A stretch of 64,000 nt of DNA from Haematococcus lacustris. Lineage: Eukaryota; Chlorophyta; Chlorophyceae; Chlamydomonadales; Haematococcaceae. Below are positions 12,401 to 23,738 of this stretch, in pieces (position 1 is the first letter of the stretch; every line of letters starts with the position of its first letter). The stretch spans positions 6,703,950-6,767,949 of the forward strand of contig JASKMD010000004.1 of NCBI GenBank assembly GCA_030144725.1, in the 5' to 3' direction. Below the pieces are notes generated by a model. The model was not told the DNA's origin and did no database searches. It saw only the letters and a program-made list of their open reading frames with translations. Both the position numbers and the translations under genes were made by a program.

Positions 12401-14726
12401 CCTGCTTGACATCCATCCTGGACCTGCTTGTGATCATAAGTCTCACCTCACTCAGTGAGATGCCTAATCTGGCCAGGCCTGATATGGACCCAACCCGCAC
12501 GCCTCCCTTTTACACTCTGTTGCTTGAGGTTGTGGGGATGGTGTGAGTCGGTTTGGGGCAATTCGTCGCGTTTTGCCGCCTGGAAATTGGGTGGTTGTGA
12601 GCTTCTTTATGACATTTGGCCTCTCACTGCGTACTGGCAGCGGTGCCAGGTGTGGCATGACTGTCAAGTCATCACATCGTCATGCCCGCCTCAACCTGCC
12701 TCGCTTTCTCACTCCCTGGACGGGCGCTCTGTGCACTGTTAGCACATTGGCAGGTCCTGGGGTCAAGCTCTGACCCTGTCCGTGCCTGGCTGCAGTCGTT
12801 TTGTGGAGAAGAAGACGTCTGAGTTCTACACCTTGTTCAATGGCGAGATCAACTGCGTGAAGAAGCTGTTCGATGCAGTAAGGCGCACACCCCCAAAGAG
12901 CCCCATCCTGCCCAAGTATGCGGGCACTGCCAGGTACGATGTGTCTGGTGGGGGTGGGTGGGTAGGTGGGTGGTTGATGTATAGTATAATGTCAGGCGAA
13001 GCTCTTACGTGGAGATAAGGTGGCTGGAGACAAGGCCGAGGTCGTTGGCTTCCCTTTATCCCTTTATGGCACGAGACAATCCACCACCATTACAGGAAAA
13101 TCGCAAGAGCGTTATGTACGCGTAAAAACCGGATTAATAAAGGTTTTGGAGGTTTACCTGCGGTTGCGAAGGCATTTGTAAAGGTTGCACAGGCATTGAT
13201 AAAAAGCACATGACGCAACCCAGTTTACTGCAGGCAACCTGCTCCTAGCGTCACTACTCGAACTAGCCATCAGCACAAAAACTGGGCAACCACAGGCAAT
13301 CACGGATGGCCATCCTATCATTACCCCAGAAGTTCGCCACAAAACAACCCCGAATTCTATATAGCGGCTGCGGCCGCCTCTTAAACGCCTTTCGAGCTGG
13401 CCGCCTCCTTCAGCCTAGCCTTTCGCGCCCTCCCTTGTGACGATACGGGGCCTACCCATCCCACTGTGTCAGGCTCATCCTTGCGCTTTGGCTTGGGGAC
13501 CTTGGGATTGGGCTGTTTGGGCTCATCCGCGCCCTTGCGCATCGTGCCCTTCATCGCGCTCTGTAGTAGATGGTACATTGGCTTACATTGGCTTACATTG
13601 GCAACTATCACTCTCGCGACTTACATTTACGCGACTTACATTTACGCGACTTACACTTACGCAACTTTACACAGCGCAATTATCACTCTTGAAACGCCTT
13701 TTCAGCGGCCTCATGGGCGTGAAATTCATGCAACCGTTGCGCAACCTGGGGATCAATCCAAGGAGCCGTAGAGATGCATGGCCACGGAGCTGGCTGTGAC
13801 TGCCAATAGGTACTGTTCGAAGGTCCAGCATATTGAAGATGCCCAGAAGCAGCCCAGTCATAAAAATCCTTACTTTCCCCGAAATGTTAAGGGAGCAAGT
13901 AGGGTAAGTTGGTCAGCAGATAGTCTGGAAAGGATACTATGGAGTATGAGGAGGGAGGTAAGGGGTTTGCCCTCCCATGCCCTGGCTGCCTGTGCCCTCA
14001 TCTGAGCTCCGCCCATATAGAGTAGGCAGTGCTCTGCCACGTGCGAATCAGTGATGTTTATTTCAAAACAGCCAAGCTGATGCTGGTCACAAAAGGTCCA
14101 GGACCATCACATGGCTGGTTACGCAGTTGGTCCCGACTGGCAACGAAAAACAAGTATCGCAGCATTTTCTTTTGCCAAACGTCATTTAATATGCCAGGCC
14201 TAGAAAACAAGCTTTTGGTTCCGATCGTTACATATTACGCAAATATTTACTGGTGCGAACCCGTCTTGGCATACGGGCAGGCTGTGTTCCTGTGCTGCCA
14301 TGCCAGGCCTGGCCCTACAGTGTAAGTGCTAAGCTCCTCATGCTGGCCCTCGCCTACGTGTGTATGTGAATATGGGCATGATGTGTAGCGCCCTGATCAC
14401 ACTGTTGTGTTACTTGGTTCAAGATCAGGAGCACTGTATGGGTCACACTGTATGTGGAGTGGGAGGCGTGCCAGCAGTGATGAGGACACCGCAGCCTTCA
14501 CTGCATGAAGTGATGCTGCACGAATGTGCTGCCTCGCAGACATGCCATGCACCTGCTGCGCCGCCTGGAGGGCACCTACCGCACAGCTTCCCAAGTGCGC
14601 TATGTGCTGCCTCAAGTAAGGACTTCCAATGCCCATGCTGACCACAGTCTGCCTGGCCTGCGCCACTGTACTCCGTTATAGCCTCAGCTAGCCCAGGCCT
14701 CATGTGAACCCTACCTGCTGCTGCTG

Positions 14727-14805
<79 letters not shown>

Positions 14806-17800
14806 TGCTGCCCCTGCCGTGTCTGCAATCGTGGCTGAACTGAGCAATGATGTTGCTAAGCCAACTGGTCCTACTGCTCCTGCTGCTCCTGCTGCTCCTG
14901 CTGCTCCTGGAAGTGTGGCTGCAAGAGTGGCTGAGGTGAGCGATACTGTCGCTGAGCAAAGCGCTGCAGCTGCTGCTGTGACTGCTGCCCAGGTGCCTGA
15001 AGCGGAGGAGGTGTTTGCAGCCTATGAGCTGGCGCACGCCTCCATTGAACAGTTTGTGCACAACATCCATAACGAGTGGTTCCAGACCATCGACCCAGGC
15101 ATCGCTAGGGAGCTGCAGGCTATGCTGATGACGGCTGACAAAGGCCAAGGTCAGGGGAAGGGCCAATGTGTCACCAGGGGGTAAGGATGCACACTGCGGT
15201 TGACATGGACTTGTTGTATGTGGCCAATGTGCAAAAAGACCTGGGGGGCGGTAGGGGGTTGGGGTCCACATCAGGGTTACATGATACCCTGGGGGGGGAG
15301 GGCTGGGAGCTGACGTTGACTTACCCCCCCCTGGACTTGGCCTGCCCCCAGGTACCCCACAGACCTCACCCTGGCCCTGACCTGACCGACACAGCGTCCC
15401 TGCCCCCCTGCCCCCCACTCACTCCACAGTGCCTGAGCTTGCGGGGTCCGGCCCCAAACACATATATATGTTATATGTTATATGTGTTTGTGGCCAATGT
15501 GAATATGTCATCCAACCCCTCCTCCTGCCCCCCTGTCCAAGCCTGCCATGTGCTACGCTTATTTGCTGCTTGCGTTTGGGCTGCAGGTGGCCTTCTGACC
15601 ATGAACTTTCACCGTGACCTGCTGGCCATGAGCAGTGAGGTGCACTACTGGGAGCGGCTGCGCATGCCCATCCCCTACATTGCCATGGAGATCAATGCCC
15701 AGCGTGACAAGTACCGGGTGCTGCGTGACAACGTGCTCATGGTGGGCACTGGCACTGCTGTCAGCGGGTTCGCCACCCTGCCTGCCTGCCCATCTCCCAT
15801 CCGTCCCACCACACCTCCTGCATGTCAAGCACCCAGCCTGCCCACGCTCCCACCTTTCCCCAGGTGGTGCGTGACTACAACAAAATCCTGACCACGCTGG
15901 ACAAGGAGGAGCGCCGGCTGTTTCACGACCGCATCCGGCACCTGGACCGCCGCATCATGCCGGGCGTGTCCAAGCTCAACTGGGTGGCGGACAAACACGC
16001 CCTAGAGTTTTACTACAAGGAGGCCCGCAAGTGAGTCAGCTGCCCTTGTGACCCGCACCCTGCTGTGAGCCTAGGGTTCTACTAGGCAGGTGGCAGGGGC
16101 TAGGTGAGGGCTGGCTGTGAGCCCAGGCACTCAGCAGGTGGCAGGGGCTAGGTGGTAGGGGCAGGCTGTGAGTCCAGGCACTCAGCCAGTGCCAGTCAGT
16201 GGTAGGGGCAAGGTGAGGGCGGGCCGAGGGCTGACACACACATTAGACGGGTAGCAGGGGCAGGGTGAGGGCCTCTTGCTTCAAACGACACTGTCAGGTG
16301 GCTGTCAGGACCACAGGCAGCAAGGAGCCAGTGGCCAGGAGCAGGCTGGGCAGCCTTGCAGACAAGGCCCCGTCCCCCTCATCCTACGTCCTACGCTGGC
16401 TGCCATACTCTGCAATCTCCCTAGCTGTGTGCTGCAGCCTGTCATGAACTGCATGATATGATGTGCGTTGCCTGCGAGTTGTGCACTGTCAGCCTGCGCA
16501 TCGTCAGTGCATCGCTGCCGACCTGGTGTGCACGCCTCGCATTTCCACCTGGACTGCTGCTTGTCCAGCTGCTGATCGCCTCTTCCTCCTCCCAAGCCCT
16601 CCCCACCTTACCTGACAAGGTTAGGTCCTGACCCTGCCAGGTAGCTAGCTGGACCTCACCTGGCCTGGTGGTGTGTGGGTGCAGGTACTGCCGTGATGCA
16701 GACGTGTACGTCAACGACTTGAAGGCAGCCAACCAGCGCATTGACGTGGTGTGTGCCTCCATCAGCGAGCTCATGCTGGTGAGCATGGAGAAGAAGAAGA
16801 TCTACGCATTCACCGAGTTCCAAGATGTGCAGGCTGAGCACCACGACAAGGTGAGACGCAGCTCACAGTGCTCGCGCTCACACAGACTTGCATAACATGC
16901 ACTGCCCGAAATGGTAGTGGGCCTCCACCACCACCACCAGGTCCGTGCTCACCCAAGGGCACTGGTGCAGCACATTGGCAGTGGGAGCAGCACATTGGCA
17001 GCAGCAGCGGATAAAGCACATTGGCAGCGGCAGCGGATGTAGCACACTGGAGCGACGGTGGCAGCAGCAACGCTGCGTGCCTTACCTGTGGTGTGCAGAT
17101 CAAGGTCAAGCTGATGGCATCCGTGGACGAAGTGCGGGACATCATGGCCACCATTTACAAGGCAGGTGCTGTGCAGGGGCCCACAGCCCACAGGGTGGCC
17201 ACACTCCCCTGCACGCTCCCGACTGGCTGGTTTGCCCGCCCTGACTCCGCCCGCCTGCATGCCTGCCTCTTGCACGACACACTTCCATGCTCACTGGCCC
17301 CTGCCCGGATCACATCCAGGCTGGTTTGCCCGCCCCTACCCCTCCCGCCTGCATGCCTGTCTCCTGCACGCCCCACTGCCACCCTCACCTGCCCTTGCCT
17401 GGATTACAACCAGGCCTCCGCCTCAGAGCCTGCCCTGGTCCTGCGGGGTGGCTGCAGATCTTTGAGTCAGACAGCGAGGAGGTGCAGCGGGAGTGGGTGC
17501 GCTTCAGCCAGAAGGTGGACAAGAAGATGGAGGAGGCGTTGCGGCACGCGGTGAAGAAGTCCCTGCAGGTCGGACTGCACCTCTCCTTTCCCCTCCCTCC
17601 CTCCCTCCCTCCCTCCCTCCCTCCCTTACATTCCCTGGTCTTTCCCTTCCCAGCTTGCAACAGACGACAAGCTCCCCTTGCTTCCCTCCCACCCCCTTCC
17701 TCCCCAGCCCCTCTCTTCCTCCCTACTCTTCAAGCACGTCCTCCACCCCTCACCCATCACCTTCAGACTGCCGCAGCATCTCAGTCTGCCTCTCTGCTTG

Positions 17801-20800
17801 TTTGCTCCTGCTTCCTGTTTGTTCGCTGCATTAGTCAAGCCATCATGGTTACATGGGCATTCGCATGTCACACATCCAATAACCATGCTTAAAATGTTGT
17901 GTGTGCTGCATGGCTGTGCTGCATGGCTGCATGTGCTGCATGGCAGCATGTGCTGCAGCATGGCAGCATGTGCTGCATGGCTGGCCTCAAGGAGACCTGC
18001 CCTGCAGTATTGTGGCAGCACATCATCACCCTGGTCATGGCTGCCTGCAGGAGCTGAGTCGGCTGCTGAATGGTGACGCCAAGACTGAAGTGTCCCCCAT
18101 CTTCCAGGTCACCATGGTGCTGGAGAGGAGCAACAAGGTGGGCATGCAGGGGGGCAGGCAGGGGGGCAGGCAGAGGGGATGGCAGGGGGGCAGGCAAGGG
18201 GGCAGGCAGGGGGGCAGGCAGATGGGCTAGTGATTAGGTTGGCATGGCCCAACTGATCAGTACACCAGCAACATAAGTAAAAAAAGGCAGGGGCCTTAGG
18301 GTACCCAGTGTCAGTGCCCCTGCCCCAGTACGCCTTGCATCAAGGTTCAAACCCTCGAGTTCATAGCTTGACCATACTCGGCTCAGGTCAAGCGTAAGGC
18401 AACATCAAAATCATGGCATTTTACAGCAAACGCCACATATAAAGCTGTATATAACGCTATGTATAGCGCCATCATCAAACACTGCTGGGTACAGAGTCAA
18501 TCTGGTGGGGCCGGGGGATGGTGGCACCGCAGGTGGAGCTGTCGCCTACCATCCAGTCCCTGTTTGACATGATCCACCGCGTTAGCCGCAACCTGATCAC
18601 CGTCATCAAGGCCGTGCCCCGCCTGGCCTTGCAGCTCACTGAGAAGCAGGTGGGCAGGGGAGGAGGGCCACTACCCCAGCCAGCACGCTGGGCTTGGACC
18701 TGATCCTGCACCCTGGGCATGTTTATCGGGACTCACCCCGAAACGCCCCACAGTGAGACTCCCGTATTCAGTGCTGTCCTCAGTTGGCTGCCAGAACCTT
18801 TTCACCCACTCACCCTTTGGGCACAGCCCCTGGCAAACCCGTCTGTTGCCGCTGCCCGCCCACCCGTCCAGGCTTGCTTACTGCCATCCTTAACCCACTG
18901 CTGCTCTTGATGCTGTCCTTCTGTTGAGGCCACCCGCCATCCTCACCCCTCTGCTGTCGATGCTGTTGCTGAAGAGACGGGATCTGGAGGAGGCAGGTGC
19001 CCCACAGCCCAAGCCCTTGCCCTCCCTGTATGAGGTCATCAGCAGCGATGAGGATGCAGTGCTGAAGACCATCATGCAGATCACCTCTGGCATCACCTCC
19101 ATCGTCGACAAGGTCCAAAAGTAAGTGAGACGGGTAGGCTAAGGTAAGATTACAGTCACAATGACGGTGGCATCATAGCTTTCAGCATGTTGGAGGTCAT
19201 GGGGCTGGGGTGGCCTCCTGGCGGCATGTACAGGGGCAGGTTCTGGTGACCACCTTCACCACCACCAGGGCCTGTACTGGCAAACCCCTGCTGCTGCCTA
19301 CTCTCCCCTGCCCTGCCTTGCCCCAGCTGCTCCCCCCATAGGTCGTTGGGTTTAACTGCTACCTGCACCTGCTGCCATACTGACAAGTCCCGGTCATGCC
19401 CACGTCTGCAGCTTCCTGAACTATTGGGAGAAGAAGTACAAGCACATCTGGGAGATGGACAAGGAGGCGTACATCAGGCGCTATGAGAAGGCACAGAAAA
19501 CACTGGCGGCATTTGAGACAGACATCACGCGCTACAGCCAGCTGCAGGAGGAGGTGCAGGTGAGTGGGCGCATGGGTGGGTTGCACACAATCCTTTGTAG
19601 GCAGTCCTGGGCCCTACAGGTCGACAGTGGCTAGGAGGATGTGGACTAGGGTTAGGGTTAGGGTTGCACGCAGTAGATGCTCTGGGCCCCATGTGAGTCG
19701 ACAGTGATGAGTTGGAGGTGAGAAGTTCAGCCCCTTGTGTGATTGGGCCAGGCGCAGACTGCTCCTGTCACAACACTGCCTGCTGTGTGCCTTAAGCACT
19801 CTGGCATGCCCTCAGCCCCTGCCCTTGGCTGCCCTGCTGCATGATGCCTACCCACTGCTGGCCTCCCAAGCCACCAGCCTGCACTGATCTCTACCCTGTC
19901 CTCAGCCGACCTGACCTGACCTGACCTGACCTGACCTGACCTGACCTGACCTGACCTGACCTGACCTGACCTGACCTGACCTGACCTGACCTGACCTGAC
20001 CTGACCTGACCTGACCTGACCTGACCTGACCTGACCTGACCTGACCTGACCTGACCTGACCTGACCTGACCTGACCTGACCTGACCTGACCTGACCTGAC
20101 CTGACCTGACCTGACCTGACCTGACCTGACCTGACCTGACCTGACCTGACCTGACCTGACCTGACCTGACCTGACCTGACCTGACCTGACCTGACCTGAC
20201 CTGACCTGACCTGACCTGACCTGACCTGACCTGACCTGACCTGACCTGACCTGACCTGACCTGACCTGACCTGACCTGACCTGACCTGACCTGACCTGAC
20301 CTGACCTGACCTGACCTGACCTGACCTGACCTGACCTGACCTGACCTGACCTGACCTGACCTGACCTGACCTGACCTGACCTGACCTGACCTGACCTGAC
20401 CTGACCTGCTGCATGTCACCCTGCCCTCAACTGCCCTGCCCTGGGTGGCCGGCAGGGCGAGGAGAGCACCACCACCATGCGCTTCCTGCACATAGAGTGC
20501 GGCGCGCTGAAGCAGACCCTGATAGGGCACTGCGAGCAGTGGGTCAGCCGCTTCACCGGCCTGCTGGCCCAGCTGGCAGCGACAGAGCTCAAGTCCCTGC
20601 ACGCACACTTCAAGCAAAGGTGTGAATGTCGCTAGCTCGTGCGGTCATGCCTGCACCCATCACCTATCGACACGCCTCTTGTTGCACCTCCAGGCACACC
20701 ACACCTCGCCAGCTGGCCACCCCTTGCGCACCACCTGTATTCCCACCACCCTCCTGTACTGCTGCACCAGTACTCCATTACCAGGACCTCAAGCAGCTGA

Positions 20801-23684
20801 GGGCAGCATGCAGTGCTGGACCCTGAACTCAGTCACCAGGACCACCCCTGATGGGTTGGATGACTTCCCCGCATCACTACCTCCTCACAGTGTTCCTGCT
20901 GTACTCCATTCACACCCATAGCCACGTGCTGCTTCATACCAACACCCACAACTGCTCCTTATCAACTCCTCCAACGTGCTCCAACCTTGCTCCACACCTG
21001 TCAAAACTTTACCTCCGCCTCTGTACTCCCCATGCCACCTGCCCACGGACTGCTGCTTCCTGCTCCTTGCCCACAGTGCTGACTCTTTGAAGGTGGTGCC
21101 CAGCAACATGGAGCAGCTGGCCGACCTGGTGAACCTGCACCGCAAGCTCATGGACGAGCGCAAACGCACTGAGCTGCGATTTGAGCCTCTGCGGTGCGCT
21201 GCCAGCCCTCAGCCTGCATGCACGTGATGTGTGCCTGCCTGATACATCCACTTGTCATTATGATGTGGCCTGAGGTTACTCTATCGTCACACTCAAGGGG
21301 TTGTAAAAGTGTCAGGGCAATGTTGATTGTGCGAGCTGCTATGGGGAGTGTTGGGCCGGGCTGCAGTGTGTAGCTGACAGGTACAGAGTAGCTGACAGGT
21401 AGCTGTGGCATCACACTGGTGGGGCTGCAGGGAGCGTTACCGTGTGCTGGACAAGTACGAGATCCAGATCGCTGAGGAGCAGATAGCTCAGCTGGAGGCG
21501 CTGGACTCAGCCTGGGCAGCACACCAGCATGCCCTCGATGAGGCGGCGGTGCGGCTGGAGAAGTTCAAGGACAGCTTCAGGGACAAGGTGCGGGGCATGG
21601 AGGGGCGTGGACTGTGCCTAAGCATTCTGTGGAAAACACCGCAAGCTGTCCAGCTGCTTTGGCATGGCAGGCAGGGGCTGCCTGACAAACTGCCTTGCGT
21701 GCAGCCAGGCAGCTGATGTGGTAATTGGCATGGCCGTATGGCGCTCCCTCCTGGCACTCCAAGGCTGCAGCACTGGATGTTGTCAAGTGCTGTGCACCAG
21801 TGATTTTTTTTTCAAAACAGCCAAGCTGATGCTGGTCACGAAGGGTCCAGGACCATCACATGGCTGGTTACGCAGCTGGTCACGACTGGTTACGAAAAAC
21901 AAGTGTCGCAGCATTTTTTATTGCGAAAAATCATTTTGTATAAATATTTCACACTAAAAGACATTTTTCGGTTACGAAGCAGCCGAGGCCAGCCAACGCG
22001 AGGGCCCGTTTGGTAACGAAAGCCAGGCCTAAAAAACAAGCTTTTGGTTCCGATCGTTACGTATTACGCAAAAAAAAAACACTGCTGTGCACAGCTTGGG
22101 GTGGAAACAGGCAGACAAGCATGTCGCACAAGCCAAGCCTCCAGAACATCAACTGGACAAGCTGTGCACTTGCATACTGCAGTCACCCCAGACCTGCACA
22201 TTGGAACTGCTTCAGACCTTTGATGCCATTGCCAGCACCTTAGCCCTCAACCTTGAGCCTTCATTGCAGTGGAACACTCAGTGTGGACCCCTACCAAACG
22301 GTGTTTTTGTCTGTGTGGAGTTCCCATGCTCATGGCATGAACATGGCTTATACATGGCATACACATGGCATGGTCGCCTACCACCTACATGACTACCCAC
22401 AGGGCACCTCCAAAGGGCACCTCCAAAGGGGAAAAATGTTAGCATGCCCCCAATCCTGAACATTGGCTGGGCAAACTGTGTGCTTGCATACTGCAGCCAA
22501 CCCTGCCATTGCTAGCATGCCCCACCACCCCTGCTTTCCTGCCACCAGGTCAAGCACCTGCTGGACACCTTCCTCAAGGACATCAGCCAGGCGGCTGATG
22601 ATTTCGCCAAGGAGGCTCCCTTCTCCCATGATAAGACCAGCAGCGCCCAAGCGGTTGCATTCATGGACAGCAGCAGGGAGGCCATCGCGGAGTTCAGGAG
22701 GCGGGCAGTGGAGCTGAAGGCTGGGATGGACATCTTCAACATTGCCCAGCCGGCCTACAAGGTCAGTGTGGCAGCAGGCAGCTGGCAGATAACCACGCCT
22801 GTCTGTTGATTAGGGCTTAGTCCAGATCAGTCAGAGTTGCACTCAACAATATTAGGGGCACGTCATGTGAAACAGCCTGCGCAACCAGCCTGCCACCTGC
22901 AAATGCGCAGCCAGCCTGCCTCGTAGGGTTTGGTAGAGTGCAGTTGAGGTATACCCATACTTAACTAGTGTTCTTGAGGGAGGCTAGCCAGGGCATGCCC
23001 CAAGGCTACTCTCCTCCCTTGATGCACGCCCGATGCCAAGGGCTTAGTCTTTCTTTCTTTCAACTGGTGTTTGTTCTGCCTGATGACTGTACTTCATGGG
23101 TCTGGACAGCTCTAGTGCCTGGGTCCTAGTGCTGAAAGCTGCAGACACAGCACCCACCAGGCTTCACCAAGACATTGCTGTGCAGGCCGCCTCGTGGAGC
23201 ATGTGCCATGAGCATGTGGCCATAACACTGCGTGCTGAGATGTGCTGCTGCTGCTGCTGCTGCTGTCCCGTTTAGGAGCTGGCCAGCATGGAGAAGGACC
23301 TGGACCTGTTGAACAAGATCTGGGGCCTTGTGGGAGATTGGCAGGGCTACTATGCATCCTGGAAAGACGGCGCCTTTGCAGACATCAAGGTGCTTGATGA
23401 GGCTGGATGAAGGGTGGGCTGGTGCGGGTGGGTTATGGCAGGCAGTGCAGCTTGGGTCGCTGGCCCCCAACAGCACAGGGAGCAGGCTGCAAAGGCAGGC
23501 GCCCACCTTGCTGTACTCTGTACGCTGTCTGTCGGGCGTGCTGTCTGCAGCACAGCACAGCCAGGCCGGCGAGACAGTGCCAGCTGGGCCCTCATCGTTG
23601 TCATCTGCCTTGCCAGACCGCAGCAGCAGCAGCCACTGTCCCTCCCAACCGCCTCAACACAACAACCTGACAAATCCAGAGTGT

Positions 23685-23738
<54 letters not shown>

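Larger units (their letters stand above)
12934..14539. other. DHC10: Long dynein intron with inserted, AT-richer DNA
   Basis: This 1.6-kb intron is flanked by clean splice sites that rejoin an Arg codon. Bases about 13040-13370 are clearly more AT-rich than the surroundings. Then come a short basic ORF (13381-13554, -), a tandem 15-bp motif of the type TTACATTTACGCGAC (about 13600-13660) and repeat family B (14049-14243). It looks like one or more transposon insertions, but I cannot identify the type or the ends. Confidence 0.5.
6492..16850 (+). other. DHC10: Dynein tail, N-terminal part (DHC_N1), residues 1 to about 807
   Basis: Exons: 6492-6516, 6610-6725, 8315-8455, 9020-9359, 9866-10040, 10283-10538, 10875-11054, 11566-11735, 12182-12340, 12796-12933, 14540-14615, 14993-15149, 15587-15741, 15864-16030, 16685-16850. 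This region dimerises the heavy chains and binds the intermediate-chain complex in axonemal dyneins. Diagnostic stretches are [38 protein letters not shown] and MHLLRRLEG. The introns at 6726-8314 and 12934-14539 (about 1.6 kb each) contain inserted mobile DNA. The exon at 8315 could instead begin at ATG 8303. Confidence 0.85.

Noticed and set aside
14443..14847. Poly-Ala and poly-Ser minus-strand ORFs
   Set aside because: Artefacts of the CTG repeat in the opposite frames; no splice or start context.
19906..20408. CRISPR-like array
   Set aside because: The units are 5-bp direct tandem repeats without spacers. None of the tandem arrays in the window has unique spacers.
19727..20617. Long minus-strand ORF of Arg-Ser-Gly-Gln-Val repeats
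   Set aside because: It is only the (CTGAC)n array read on the other strand; dynein exon 20456-20619 lies on the plus strand and the array sits in an intron.
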